Assembly (NCBI GenBank): GCA_036346375.1
Contig: CM070515.1
Span: 7,400,423-7,464,422, forward strand
Origin: Guadua angustifolia
Lineage: Eukaryota > Streptophyta > Magnoliopsida > Poales > Poaceae
Reading direction: 5' to 3'
DNA length: 64,000 nt
Shown: one piece after another, positions 37,272 through 49,565 of the stretch
How positions within the stretch are numbered: position 1 is the stretch's first letter
Layout: each line of letters opens with the position of its first letter
Translations under genes and position numbers: made by a program
Notes under the pieces: model-generated
What the model saw: only the letters and a program-made list of their open reading frames with translations
Told to the model about the DNA's origin: nothing
Databases searched by the model: none

Positions 37272-37569
37272 GGCAACGTATCCTGTGCACACAGGCCTTC
37301 CTGTGTACACACCGTGCACACCAACTAACAAAAGTCACAAAAAATTCTGAAAAAACTTTTAGATGTACTTTTTTTGTAACTGTTCTTGTCAGAATTTTCT
37401 CTTTTTTGTAACTCTTGATATATAATGAATTTGAACCTACAATTTTATACATAGGTAGAGTAATCTATGAAGTACATCTATAATTTTTTTTTAGAATTTT
37501 TCGTGACTTTTGTTAGTTAGTGTGCATGGTGTGTACACGGGAAGACCTGTGTGCACAGGATATGTTGCC
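37272..37569. mobile_element. Mutator-like MITE with perfect 9-bp target duplication
   Basis: Ends are inverted copies over roughly 100 bp (GGCAACGTATCCTGTGCACA left; GGCAACATATCCTGTGCACA right, reversed). The same 9 bases, TTTTTATTA, flank it at 37263-37271 and 37570-37578, the size expected of Mutator-like elements. No transposase. Confidence 0.9.
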
Positions 37570-37714
37570 TTTTTATTACGATGTCTTATAGTTTAGTAGT
37601 TTATGTCTACAAGAGATGTATTTGTGCCTTCTATTAATATTGAATTTCAAAATAGATCACTGTTTTAGCCTGTAGGTATCTATTAAGGATAGCGAAGTTA
37701 CTGCTAGCTACAAA

Positions 37715-37963
37715 TAGGGCTGGAAAAAAAACTCGGTGGTGGGGCTCGTTGGCTTGGTTCAAAATTGCTCCAATTACACTCGTTCATTGGTTAAATATTG
37801 AAATAAGTCAATTTTAAATGAAATTAGATTTTACTCTGGCTTGGCTCGTTGGCTCGATTCTAAAAAATACATCCAAATTATAGATAAAATGATATTAAAT
37901 CAAGGTATGTCAATTTCGAAAAAAGCTCGAAAAAAAGAGGACTTAGCTCGATTTCCACCCCTA
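37715..37963. mobile_element. hAT-like MITE
   Basis: Ends TAGGGCTGGAAA and (reversed) TAGGGGTGGAAA are inverted repeats with GGCTCGTTGGCTCG-like words inside. The 8-bp flanks GCTACAAA (37707-37714) and GCTACAAG (37964-37971) differ at one base. Confidence 0.8.
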
Positions 37964-39379
37964 GCTACAAGTTACGCCATATAACAAAAGCTATTGCTAG
38001 CTATAATACTTATAGTTAATATAGCAAAACATTAGTCCATGACTTTATATTTGAAGTCTAAAAAAACTATAACACAACTATAGCTAACTACTTAGAACAC
38101 TGAGCTGATCCCTTTACACGGTATGACACGACAGAAGCCTATGCAACATTACCTGTTGACAGCTTTAGTCCATCGTTCTGGACGCAATTACTTCCTGTCC
38201 GAATGGCTTCCCTGTTCACAAAGACTTATCCACACCACACTTCGGACGAGCATGCACATATCATTGTCAGGGTATCAAACTGATAGCACACTGACTACAA
38301 GAGATGGAAACAGAGACGGTTCTGTAGTAGGATTCTTGCGCCAGTAGCCCAGTACTGAAACAGCCATTTCATTGAGAAGAAAAGCAAAAAAAGAAGTATA
38401 GGAAAAAGGCCCTCTAAGACAAGACTACACGTTGCACTTGTAAAAATCTCTTTGCTCGGGCCTGCTTCAGCTTCTTGAAAAACACCAAAAGCTGGAACAT
38501 CAGCACAACCATGAGCATCTACATGGAACAGCAAAAGAAGGCCAACAGTTCACTGTATTATCACATCTGCTTTCTGCTGTTTGTGGAAGGAATCAGAAGA
38601 AACCACTGAAGCATATTAGAGACAAAATAGATATTTTATCGTCCTTTGTTGCTCATCCTCTTGAGTAATTTCCCGATGCCGTAACATATCTCGATCTTAT
38701 CTTCTTGATCTGTTGACGGAGCAAACGGTTCGTCTTATCAGCTGCCAAATAAGTCCTCAGGAGGGACTCGTACACTTTGCCGTCTATGCACCCTAGAGTC
38801 CTCAAGCATTTGCAGAACCTATCGGCACCTTCCACATCCTTGTGTTCTTCAAAGTACTTCAAGAATTTGCAGATCTCCCGTTCTAGCTTCCCTGCTTTCT
38901 TGAGGAGTTTCGTCATAGTCTCGACCCAGTTCAGTGCTGATTTCATGTCCCCATGTAATGATCAACAAACAACTCGCATGTTAGTCAAAATCTGCACATT
39001 TTTCCTTGGCCTTCTCGCACAGTAGCTCAGCTTCTTTGGTCATGCCACTCTTCAGATGGGCTCGAGTCATCATATTTGTCAGCTTCACAGCATAGATTTC
39101 ATAATTAGATTCCCAACCCTCATAAATCTGCTTCATGTAATTGGCATCATCGATTTTATAAGGAGCTTGAATTGAAGCATGCTGAGGTAGCTTGTGTTAG
39201 TTACTTTTGAGATAGTGGCCTTCACCACGGCCCACACTCTGTTGGCCTCGCTCAAATTGCCTACTGAAGCATACAGGCTCATAAGGAAATCAAAAGGCTG
39301 CCTGCCATCGCTAACAACAAGAAGCTACTCGAGTTTCTTCAGAGCAGACTGTTTTTTCAACCAGACGAGCACTTGCAAA

Positions 39380-39549
39380 TGTTAGATGACCGAGTCTGGT
39401 GGTCTTGCTCTGGCTCTCCGTAATTGTAGCTTATACCGTTTCTCTGTTACTCCTGGAATCTCTCAACCACTTGTATCTTCCTCTGCCTATTTATGGCAGC
39501 CTGTACTGTGAACATTGTGTGTGGAATATACAAGCATTCCAGCCTTACA
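39380..39549 (+). repeat. 5' LTR of copia element 1
   Basis: 170 bp, starting TGTTAGATGACC and ending GCCTTACA. It differs from the right LTR at the second base (G versus A) and at one T/C position near base 46. Confidence 0.93.
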
Positions 39550-39607
39550 TGGTATCAGAGCCTCCAGGTCTCTAATTCCCCACCCTCCCGTTCCTCTCGC
39601 CACCACC

Positions 39608-40446
39608 ATGAGCAGCAGCGCCACTTCTGCCAGTGCCTCCTCCTCCTCGATTCCCCCCACCTCTCTCCTTCCGGCGATTTCTAGTATCAACATTAAATCC
39701 CTAATCACCTACACCTTGTCCATTGAGTCCAACAATTATCGCAAGTGGCGCAATCTGTTCCTGCTCATCCTTGGATGGTTCAATCTCCGCTCCCACATCG
39801 AAGACAACGACCCTCATCACGACGATCCCGAATGGGTCACGGAATATTTACAAGTTCTTATGTGGCTCTACGCCACCATCAGTGAAGATCTCACCAACAT
39901 GGTGATGGCCGACAATCCCACCGTGTTTGGGTCTGGGACAAGCTTCGCTCCTACTTCTGTGACAACAAGCCGTCGCGTGCCGTCCATCTCGAAGCTGAGT
40001 TCCATGCCCTCGTCCAGGGGATCTCTATGAGCACGTACTGCCACAAGCTCAAAACGCTCGCGGATGCTCTTGCCAATTGCAAACAGCCTATTGGCGCGCG
40101 AGCGCCGGTTCATCAACTCATTCGCGGCCTCAACCCCAGGTTCCATGTCCTCAAGACCCTCTTGCCTATCCTCCCTACATTCCCCACCTTCCTACAAGCT
40201 CGGGGATATCTCCTCCTTGAGGAGCAATCCCAGGACAATGCCAAGCCGCCTACCACCGACACGGCCCTTGTCGTCAACGGGAACGCCTCTAGCGATGCGC
40301 CGCCACCGCGCGCCAACATCAGCACCCATGGCTCCTCCACCAATGTCACCACCTAGGGGCATGGCCGTGGCAATCGCGGTCGCTATTGTGGCCGCGGCGG
40401 TGGACGTAATGGTGGCGGCCGTGGTCGTCAACAACACTAGCAGCAA
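39608..40446 (+). pseudogene. copia 1 gag
   Basis: The ATG at 39608 begins a copia-type capsid (SNNYRKWRNLFLLILGWF; YCHKLKTLADALANC), the protein that packages the element's RNA. A frameshift lies near 39930, after ADNPT, and stops lie at 40354-40356 and about 40438. The Gly/Arg-rich tail before the protease is still visible in a shifted frame. Confidence 0.8.
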
Positions 40447-41794
40447 ATGTCCCCGTGGATGGCCTCCTACTCGCCATGGGCTACGCCTTGGGCTGGTCCG
40501 TGGCATGCCCCGTGGACTGGCACGTCGGGGCCTGGCGTTCTTGGTGCTCGACCACCCTCTACACCGGCCCAGGCATTTCCAATGCTGCAGCCCACCACTG
40601 CTACTGCTCCGCTGCAGTCTTCTTCCTGGGACACCACCGGCCTCATCCAGGCTCTCCATGCCATGTCTCTTCAGCAACCCACCTCCAACGGCGAGTGGTA
40701 TATGGACACCGGCGCTTCCTCTCATATGATCAGCGATTCTGGTAACTTACCCTCGTATTGTCCTTCATCATTGCATAATTCTTCGCATGTTGTTGTAGGC
40801 AATGGGTCTTCTCTTCCGATTCTAGGCACTGGATCTCTTTCTTTACACATGCCCTCCACCCTTTTTCAACTTGCTAATGTGCCGCACACTCCTCATCTTA
40901 TCAAAAACTTAATTTCCGTTCGCAAATTCACACGTGACAATGCTTGTTCCATTGAATTTGACCTGGCTGGCTTCTCTGTGAAGGATCTTCGCAGCAAGAA
41001 AATACTCATGAGGTCCAGTAGCCACGGCGACCTTTATCCATTTTATGGCTCTAGCAAGATCTCTTCGCCACTGGTGCTCCTGGCTTCCCATCCCTCCATT
41101 GCAGATTGGCACCGACGGCATGGTCATCCTGGCAACTCCTCTTTAGATCATTTGCTTTCTACTTTTTCCCTTCCATCTTCTCATAAACGGGACATGCCCT
41201 CCATTTGTGATGCCTGTCAGAAGGGAAGACATGTGCGCCTACCCTTCTCCACTTCCAGTTCTGTTACTTATTTCCCATTTCAAATAATTCATTGTGATCT
41301 CTGGACCTCTCCAGATAGTTGTAAGCTTCACGGGCTATAAATACTACCTCATTATTGTTGATGATTTTAGTCATTACACCTGGTCTTTTCCTTTGCGCAC
41401 CAAAGCTGAAACTTACACTGTTCTTCCTAACTTCTACCGCATGATTCTTAATCAATTTCACATTTCCATTCAAACCGTGCAATGTGACAATGGGTGTGAA
41501 TTTGACAATTCTTCACTTCGTACCTTTCTTGCTGATCATGGCATCCTTTTCCGCCTCTCATGCCCTCACACCTCTCCTCAAAATGGCAAGGCAGAGCGCG
41601 CCATTCGTTCCACCAATGACATCCTCCGCACCCTTTTATTTCAAGCACATATGCCTCCTACTTATTGGGTAGAGGCTCTTCGCACTGCAACTTACCTCCT
41701 CAATCGCCGGCCTTGCAAACCGCTGCAGCTACAAACTCCTTATCAGATCCTCTTCGGTCAACCTCCAACATACAGTCATCTTTGGATTTTCTGA
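40447..41794 (+). pseudogene. copia 1 protease and integrase
   Basis: An aspartic protease motif (YMDTGASSH, about 40699-40725) is followed by the integrase zinc motif (HRRHGHPG ... CDACQKG) and the catalytic core (VQCDNGCEFDN, then SPQNGKAER). A frameshift lies near 41310 and a stop at 41792-41794. Confidence 0.85.
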
Positions 41795-41812
41795 TGTTTA
41801 TGTTATCCCAAT

Positions 41813-44090
41813 TTGACCGCCACTGCCGCACATAAGTTGTCTCCACGCTCCACTCCTTGCTTATTCCTTGGCTATCCTTCTGATCATAAGGGGTACAGGT
41901 GCATGGATCTTGCTACCTGGAAAATCATCATCTCCAGACATGTCCAATTTGATGAGACTCTTTTCCTTTGGCTAACAAGGAGACAACTTCCTGCCTTGCA
42001 CCCCTCCCGTCGCCCACCACAATTCCCGTCACACCATCCTGGGATGGTGCTGCTCCACCGCTCTGCCTGCCAATCCACCACCCATTCACCTCACGTGTCA
42101 GGAGAACCTTCATCTTCGCACCAACATGCTCTGCCTGCTGATCCGCTACCACCCGCCCCAACAGTGCCATCTCACTCACCTTCTCCAGCTGTGTCCAGCG
42201 CCCAGCCAGCCACTTTCATTCCACCATCTCCTGTCCGTCATCATATGATCACTCGGGATAAAGATGGTATTATTCAACCAAGACGACATTTCAATCTCTC
42301 TGCCACTACCCCCTCCATTTCCCCTATACTTTCTAACTATCGTTCTGCTCTCAAAGACCCAAATTGGTACAATGCTATGCTCGAAGAGTATAATGCTTTG
42401 CTGCATAACAATACCTGGCGTCTTGTTTCTAGACCTGCCGGTGTCAATGTGGTCTTGGGAAAATGGATATTTCGCCACAAGTATAACTCTGATGGCTCTT
42501 TTGCTCGCTACAAAGCTCGGTGGGTGGTCCGTGGTTTTACTCAATAGCATGGTGTTAATTTTGGAGAAACATTTAGTCTGATCATCAAACCCTCCACCAT
42601 ACATGTTGTCCTGAGCATTGCCACCTCTTCTTCATGGCCAATTCATCAACTCAATGTTAAAAATGCCTTTCTACATGATCATATCTCTGAAACAGTGTAC
42701 TCTCAGCAACCGTCAGGCTTCACTGATGCTTCCTGGCCTGATTTCGTTTGCAAGCTCAACAAATCATTATATGGGTTGAAACAAGCTCCTCGCACTGGTT
42801 TCTGCATTTCAAAGTGTTTCTGGTCTCTCTTGGTTTTCATGCTTCTCGATGCGATTCCTCTCTCTTTATCCTACACAACAGACAGCACACGACGTATCTT
42901 CTCCTCTATGTAGATGATATCATTCTTACCGCCAATTCTACTACTCTCCTTCATTCCATTTTGGCTCAGCTTCATGGTGAATTTGCTATAACTGATCTTG
43001 GTCCATTGCAACATTTCCTTGGCATTTCAGTCACACGAAATGGCTCTAGTCTTTTCCTCTCACAGTCCCAATACGCAGTTGATCTCCTTGACCGAGCCAA
43101 TATGCTCAACTGCAATCCTTGCCAAACACCCTTAGACACTAATGCCAAATTATCTGCTCAGCTTGGCCATCCGATCTCCAATCCAACCGAATATCGCAGC
43201 CTTGCCGGTGCATTACAATATCTTACACTCACCCGTCTGGATCTTAGTCAGGGCCTGTTTGGTAGAGCTCCAGATTCCAGCTTCTCCTGAAATCTGAATC
43301 TTGTAGGCTAAAATAAAGTGAATTAAGTTTATATTTTTGGTTTAAAATGTAAACAAGATGATATATCTAAACACTCTTAATATACTCACAGCTTCAGCTT
43401 CACGAATCTGGAGAAGCTAAAATTTTCAGCTTCACCAGATTCACGAATCTGGAGAAGCTGAATCCCTGCCAAACACACCCTCATGTTGTCCAACAGATTT
43501 GCTTATTTATGCATGACCCAAGACAGCCACATTTGCAGCTTCTCAAACGCATCTTACGTTATGTCCGCGGCACAGTCGACTTTGGTCTTCAATTGTTCCA
43601 ATCTACCAGCCGGGATATTGTTACTTACAGTGATGCCGATTGGGCTGGTTGCCCCGACACCAGGCGGTCCACTTCTGGATTTTACATCTTTCTTGGTGAC
43701 AACTTGGTTTCATGGTCCTCCAAACGTCAAGCAACGGTGTCACGTTCCAGTGCGGAAGCTGAATATCGGGGTGTTGCAAACGCCGTGGCCGATGCTTGTT
43801 GGATCCGACAGCTACTTCATGAACTTCATCATCCACCAAGCCACACCACTGTTGTTTATTGTGATAATGTGAGTACCATGTATCTTTCCACTAATCCTGT
43901 GCAACATCAGAGGACAAAACACATTGAAATTGGTGTACACTTCATGCGCGACAAAGTTTCCCTCGGTGAGGTGAAGGTTCTGCATGTTCCATCCGCCTTT
44001 CAATTTGCCGACATCTTCACGAAGGGTCTCCCTGCCCCGATCTTCAGCGATTTTCGTCGCAGTCTGCACATCATACCGAGTCCAGACTGA
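41813..44090 (+). pseudogene. copia 1 reverse transcriptase and RNase H
   Basis: The reverse transcriptase shows ARWVVRGFTQ, NAFLHDHISETVY, LYGLKQAP and the active site LLLYVDDIIL (about 42901-42930). RNase H shows TYSDADWAGCPDTRRSTSG and SRSSAEAEYRG and ends with a stop at 44088-44090. Lesions: TAG at 42545-42547, a shift near 42800, and a MITE at 43251-43480 placed between RT and RNase H. Without the MITE and one TCA the frame continues. Confidence 0.88.
43251..43480. mobile_element. PIF/Harbinger-like MITE nested in copia element 1
   Basis: Starts GGGCCTGTTTGGTAGAGC and ends, read reversed, GGGTGTGTTTGGCAGGG; CCAGATTC/GAATCTGG blocks pair inside. The 3-bp TCA flanks both sides (43248-43250 and 43481-43483). 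The copia reading frame (DLS before, VVQQICLFMHD after) is continuous if the element plus one TCA is removed, which fixes the ends exactly. Confidence 0.92.
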
Positions 44091-44097
44091 GGGGGGC

Positions 44098-44267
44098 TAT
44101 TAGATGACCGAGTCTGGTGGTCTTGCTCTGGCTCTCCGTAATCGTAGCTTATACCGTTTCTCTGTTACTCCTGGAATCTCTCAACCACTTGTATCTTCCT
44201 CTGCCTATTTATGGCAGCCTGTACTGTGAACATTGTGTGTGGAATATACAAGCATTCCAGCCTTACA
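44098..44267 (+). repeat. 3' LTR of copia element 1
   Basis: 170 bp, starting TATTAGATGACC just after a GAGGGGGGC purine tract and ending GCCTTACA. The first two bases are TA instead of TG, a change in the terminal dinucleotide. Confidence 0.92.
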
Positions 44268-45310
44268 GCAAAGATGGAAGCAAGTGTGCTATATGCAGAC
44301 CACCCTAGATCCACATCTTTTTCTTTCATTTCTTTTAAAACCTCTTCAACAAAGTCTATCATGTTCAATGCTGCATAGCTGGTCATCAGAATGCAGCAAG
44401 TGAGGTTATCCGGTTTAATATTTTTCACTTTCATCTCCTCAAAAAGGCCAGCAACCTTCTAATGCTGGCCTAACTTCATGTAAAGGGACATCAGATTGTT
44501 GATGGGCAGAGTACTGGATGTTATGCCAAGCTCACCCATCTTGCAATAGAGGTCTGTTGCTTTCTCTTCAATTTTCGCCAAGCAATAACAGTTCAGAAGT
44601 GCACCATGAGTTCGAAGGTTCTTGGCTGGATCAGGGAGGCCAACAAAATAATTTTCAGCTGCCTCGATGCCAAATGAGATCCAAACGTATCGCATGGTTA
44701 GTGTGCGACATGTTCATACCCTTTGTATGAACCATCCAATCCATCAACTGCCATAAAACCAAGACAAATTCTTGCGTAAGTACTATAAACATAAGTAAAA
44801 CACCAATAGCACAAGTACAAGCAGAAAGGGGTGAAACAAGAAGAGTTGAGAACTTCAGAAATACTAATCTTTCCTGAACCTTGACAAGCGAGCACATAAT
44901 TGTGACTTGTGACAACATACTATTACATATATTGCTATTGCAATATGGGGCAGCAAACATATTTATTCTCCTCCTTACTGTGCTTAACAACACATTATTC
45001 TAAGCACAAACCAAAACTATGAAACAAAACCAACAATTGAAGGGCCAGCTGTCAGCAGGCCGGTTTGGCACTGCTGTGGTATGCTGCGCCATCAAATCTA
45101 GTTTGGAGATTCTTTACCAATTACAGTAGAAATTTCTGTTATGGCTAAAGCGGTGATTATCAATTTCAACCAAGCCTTCACACGGACAGCTTGAGAGCCA
45201 AAATTGCAACTTGGGTCGGTGCACAGGCAATATACCACTATGCAGTTGAAAGTTGAAACTAAGAAAGAAAAAAGAAAACAGTGAAAGCGGTCCCGTATAA
45301 CCAATAGTTA

Positions 45311-45397
45311 GGGCCTGTTTGGAATGCATGAGTTCTACATGAAATAGTTCAATTCCTGCAGGAACCTGGAAAGATAGCTGCGTTCCAAATGGGACCC
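45311..45397. mobile_element. Very small MITE (GGGCCTGTTTGGAA termini)
   Basis: 87 bp with inverted ends GGGCCTGTTTGGAATGCA and (reversed) GGGTCCCATTTGGAACGCA, in an intron of PPR pseudogene 1. Flanked by TTA on the left and TAA on the right, so the target duplication is not exact. Confidence 0.55.
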
Positions 45398-46399
45398 TAA
45401 GGATCCCAAGTGAATTAGTCCTAGCACAGATTTCACAAAATCCGAAAGTAAACTACAAGTCCTCCAAATTTAAGAGCTACAAGGCCTACAACGAAAGCAA
45501 TCGAGCAAGTGACATAATCAAAATTCAAGGAGAGGCGCTTTCATGCTTTTCTTTTTAACAGTTGCACAAATATTAAACCATAAATGAAAGATAGATGGTT
45601 ATTACTTACTCCTTCGTTTACTTTAAGATTTGTGCAACTTGTATTGGAAAGAAAAGCACTGAAGCACCGCTCAAATTGAAAACAAAGGTAAACAAGCTCA
45701 TTTAACTAAATAAACCAAGCTAAACCAGCTAACCAAGCCAAGCTAAGTAGCTAACCATAATAAGATTATCGTTACCTACTGAAAGCAAGCGACATGATCG
45801 AAAAATTGCAATATTGATGCAAAATTAAACACAACTAAGCAAGCATAAGCACTAAACTAAATGCATACAGTGATGCATCTTACAATCACTCCTTTCCCCC
45901 GACCGGTGTAAGTGTAAGTTGTGTAACTAATCGCACAACAAAAGAGGCAGATCCTGTGTTTAATTGAAAGCACCGAGGGAGGCAACTCTACTCCAGTGCT
46001 ACACACCACATCATCTCGATTGCTACTCGCTGCTGCAAAATCGCATCTTTTCTCTACCAATCGTGGCTCAAAAACCAAGCAGGGAACGCGAACGCGCTTG
46101 TTTGGCGGTGGCAAGGCGAGGGAGGGATGTACCTCGAGGGCTTGGGCATGGCTGTACTTGCGGAGCTTCCCGACGTACTTGGCGAGGTCCACGGCGCGCG
46201 ACACGCTCCCCGCATCCGCATTCCCCAGCGCCGACAGGCGCCGGTACAACGGTCGCGCGTCCTTTGCGATGGGGCGCGCAGCCTTCGCCGCCACCTCGGC
46301 GGCCGTGGAGAGGGGCGGCGGAGGAAGCGGGCGGAGGGGGACGGCGCCGTGGGGAGGGTTCTGGGGTTTCGACTTTTGGAGCGAAGAGGGGAATATTTT

Positions 46400-47575
46400 T
46401 CTTTTTTAGCCCCGTTGACTTTTTTTGTCCAAATCTGGAACTACCAATACATTTACAAAAATACCCATCTCTCCCGATGCGAAAACACTAAAAAGTGACA
46501 CGCTACATCAGTATAGTGTGGCAGGAGCCCGTGCTCGTGGTAGTACGGCCGACCACGATAGAAGGAAGGCAAGTGCGGCAAGTGCTGGCTGCCGGACAGT
46601 TCAGCAGGATCTGTTGCTATGCCCGAGGAGTTCGATACCTTGTTGACAAGCTGGAGGAGTGTGGCGGCAAGGCTGTCGTGGTCGCCTTAGTACATGGGTA
46701 CGACAGGTGATACGTGTTATCTATCGGTGTTTCCGTAGTTAGAGAAGAAGCTATTTTTATAATTACATTTGTACAAAGGCTAGATTTGCGGGGAAAAAAA
46801 GTGACAGACGCCTATAAAAGCTAAGGCTGGTTCGGCAGCGATGTCTTGCGAGCTAGTTCGTTATGCTGGGGAGAGATTTCAGTTTTTGACATACTTTAAA
46901 ATTCGTGTTTCAGTATTTGACATCTTGGCCTACTGTCATTGGCTAAGATGGACCCACATGTCATATACAGAGCCGAAAAGGCACACGAATTGGGTGTCAT
47001 TTTCTGAAACTTCAGGATATGTGAAATGCTAGCGAACGGCATACTGTCCCCAGTAATCTAAACTTTGTGCTTCAGAAACTATATTCTGAAACTTAGAGCT
47101 TCTACCTCTGCTACCTCGCTGGAAACTTTGAAGTTTGAAACTTGCTTGGAACTCTACTTTCGAACTTGAAGATTCAGTGTCGACACCACCTATCCCGTTG
47201 GCAAGTCTTTCTATGTTACGATGTGCGCCAGTCTCCTCCTGATAATGGCGCAGGGAGCTGTGATATTGCTCTTTCTGTCAAACCAAAGAAAAATTTTGCT
47301 TCTCCATTTTTGTTCATTTCTTTTCCTCGTAACTAATGTACACAACGCCTCAATAGAATTCGCACCAAATGTAATGCCAGAAATCTTCGTCCCAAAAAGA
47401 ATGAAAGAAAGTACTGCCTCTTTTTCACGAAATAATAACAGCATGTCCCTCTTCTCCGTGAGTCGAACTACTCTAGGATGGATGTGGAGCAACTACGATA
47501 GTCTCAACTCAACTTCTTCAAGAAACACCTTCCTTTCCCACCGCCGGAGGCACCTCTAAGCATTTCTACCATCTC
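46400..47575. other. Spacer between the two PPR pseudogenes
   Basis: No reading frame could be assigned. The part near 47200-47570 may be the decayed 3' end of PPR pseudogene 2. A CTATAAAAGC box near 46812 looks TATA-like but leads to nothing recognisable. Confidence 0.35.
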
Positions 47576-48075
47576 AGTCCAATCTCAACCCTGTCGTCTT
47601 CCATAGGCTGAGCAATGGCACCCAATTCTGCGTCTTTAAAACGTTCTTTGCATCTCTCCAGACCTCCAGTGCCATGTTAAATTTAGATTTCTCCAAATAG
47701 GACTCAACAAATATATATGTAAAATGTCATGCAATTGGCCTATGATGTCCTTATCAACGTGAGCTTTAGTCACAACATTTGGTATCCTCATGTCATATTG
47801 TTCGCGGGTAGACCACCCACTCCTGAAAGATTTGTTGAAAGGAGTCAAAATCATGTAACGTTCTCAGAGCTGAAAACATCGCCAGATAGCTTCTGTTTGA
47901 ACATTTCTTGAATGACGACTTCAGAGACTCCCATATCCTCTTCATCTCATACGAATTGCCAGAACTGGCATAGAGGGAGAGAAGATTATGCCAAGGGGGC
48001 ATCTCCCTTCTGTCCATAGCTTCCTCAGCTTTTTTTAAGAGTCAATTCCACCTTGTCAAGCTGCCCCCACTTATT

Positions 48076-49565
48076 TTTTTTTTTTGAAACTAAGGGCAGG
48101 AGCTCTGCCATTCATTTCAGAAGGAAAGAAACCGTAACAGAAACCTCCGAAGAGGGAATACAAAGACAAGACCTACAACCATCTCCAACAAGGAGAACAC
48201 CAACAACGTGTGCAGAGCTCTAAACCTGGAAGCTCTCACAGCACACCCCAAATACTCCGCAAAGAGCAGCAAAACATAGGTGCGACAAGCCTCAATTGAG
48301 ACGACCTTCTACCGAAACGACCAAAGCCATCGCACAATCGAGACCACGAGCAGACCACTGCCACACATACCGCCCTCACCCGAATTGAAGGGTTTAGCGG
48401 AGCCAATCACGGACACACGACACCCACAACACGCACATCAACCTCGTCGTCCACCTTCTGTTGGCTGCCCTGAACCCAATCCTCGAGCTGGAGGAGGAAA
48501 TGGAGCAGCGCAACTGATCGTCCTCATGTGCCTGCCTTCCTCGATCTTCCTGTCGTCGTCCCCATGCCATCGCCCACACCTGCTAGACTTCCTCACGCAA
48601 CCGTGCAGAGAACCTCACCTCCACACGGGGGAAAACACCCCGCCGACACCTAGGCCTGCGCCTAGGTCCTGATGGCAACGCCCGCGCTCACGCCGCGCCT
48701 GTGCTTCGGCCCCTCACCATTCATCACCTTCCTTCTTCTCGCTGCTGTCTTCGTTCTTCTCGCCGCCTTCCCATCACAGAGATCTTCATGTTCCTCGCCG
48801 CCCCCAACCCGCCGAGGAAAAAACGCCGCCAACAAACCCTGGACGCACTGCAACCAGGTGAGGTCACAGCCAGTGTCCAAGATCATCTGGAACCGCCGGG
48901 GCGGCGCGCCGACATGGACATCCACCAATCACAACCCCAGACCTGACCGCCACGCCAGATCTCCATCGTGGCGAGCAGCCGCACCGACAACGCCCGCCGA
49001 GGCAGCAAAGAGGCGGCCACAGCAGCGCCGCCCCCGCCCTTCGCCTCCACATCTTGCTCACCGCACTCTTAGCACCAACTGCCTTGCGCGACCGTGGCCT
49101 CGCCGCGCTTGTTCCGACGGCCGAGCCACCTCAGGCACCAGCATGATTACCGGATCTGACAAAGGGAGGGCGGATCCGGTCTGAAATCCGTCGGGACCTG
49201 CCAGATCTGAGCATGAGAAAGGAGCCACGCCGGCCAGAAGAAATGCAGCTTCACCACGCAGGGCTCGCGGGGATACCACCAGCAGCATCACCGTCGGACG
49301 GACGGCACAACAAGAAAATGAAACTCCACAGCCGCTGATGCGAAGTAGCCGGAAGAGGGATTGGAGAAAGGTAGGGGAGAGAAGAGGTGAAGGGGAAGGG
49401 GAAGGAATCGGGTGTGGACGCCCCGCCGCCGCCGCCTCCGTCGTCAGCCAACCGGCGGCAACCGGCGGCGGCGGCGAGGTCAGAGATGAAGTGGTGAGGG
49501 TCGGTTTGCTGGAGATTTTGAATCGCCTCCTGAGTCGCCCGTGAACGGCTCAGGAGGTCGAACGA
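48076..49565 (-). mobile_element. LINE-like retroinsertion with captured gene fragment, 21-bp target duplication
   Basis: The same 21 bases (starting GTCAAGCTGCCCCC) flank it at 48055-48075 and 49566-49586. Read on the minus strand it starts with a GC-rich leader (GGCGACTCAGGAGGCGATTC) and ends CAGAGCTCCTGCCCTTAGTTTC followed by a poly(A) run (poly(T) at 48074-48085). These are the marks of target-primed reverse transcription. It has no LINE protein; the middle (48660-48930) holds foreign coding sequence. It is best read as a non-autonomous or internally deleted LINE derivative. Confidence 0.8.
48830..48930 (-). pseudogene. Aspartic protease (A1, nepenthesin-type) fragment inside the retroinsertion
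   Basis: The minus strand encodes VDVHVGAPPRRFQMILDTG and then CDLTWLQC, matching the N-terminal active-site region of plant A1 aspartic proteases, with the DTG catalytic triad at about 48869-48877. The family usually has Ser after DTG, here Cys. Similarity ends abruptly after LQCV. On the opposite strand at 48672-48780 a frame starts with a signal-peptide-like stretch (FITFLLLAAVFVLLAAF), which could be a second captured piece in the other direction. Confidence 0.6.

Larger units (their letters stand above)
39380..44267 (+). mobile_element. Ty1/copia LTR retrotransposon 1, complete but coding-defective
   Basis: Two 170-bp LTRs, a tRNA-Met-type primer site directly after the left LTR (TGGTATCAGAGCC, 39550-39562), a purine tract before the right LTR, and a perfect 5-bp target duplication GCAAA (39375-39379; 44268-44272). 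The gene order is gag, protease, integrase, reverse transcriptase, RNase H, which defines copia. The LTRs differ at only about two positions, so the insertion is recent. Gag and pol contain several frameshifts and stops and a nested MITE, so this copy cannot move on its own. Confidence 0.93.
38640..46300 (-). pseudogene. PPR-protein pseudogene 1, split by a copia retrotransposon
   Basis: P-class pentatricopeptide repeat proteins bind organelle RNA. The parts, 5' to 3' on the minus strand, are: about 46133-46294 (ARPIAKDARPLYRRLSALG, then a GT donor), 44270-44750 (NLRTHGALLNCYC, NLMSLYMKLGQH, SYAALNMIDFVEEVLKEM) and 38640-39374 (FDFLMSLYASVGNLSEANRV, LTNMMTRAHLKSGM, KICKFLKYFEEHKDVE-like). The order fits plant PPR genes of the At1g60770 type. 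Lesions: no in-frame ATG (GTG at 46292-46294), a small deletion in exon 1, a shift near 44690, a stop at about 44461, a shift and a TAG near 39335, further shifts near 39150, and the 4.9-kb element. The 38300-38640 stretch is probably its old 3' UTR, and 44750-46130 an intron. Confidence 0.8.

Noticed and set aside
37272..37569. rho-independent-type terminator or regulatory hairpin
   Set aside because: The palindrome is the inverted ends of a Mutator-like MITE with a 9-bp target duplication.
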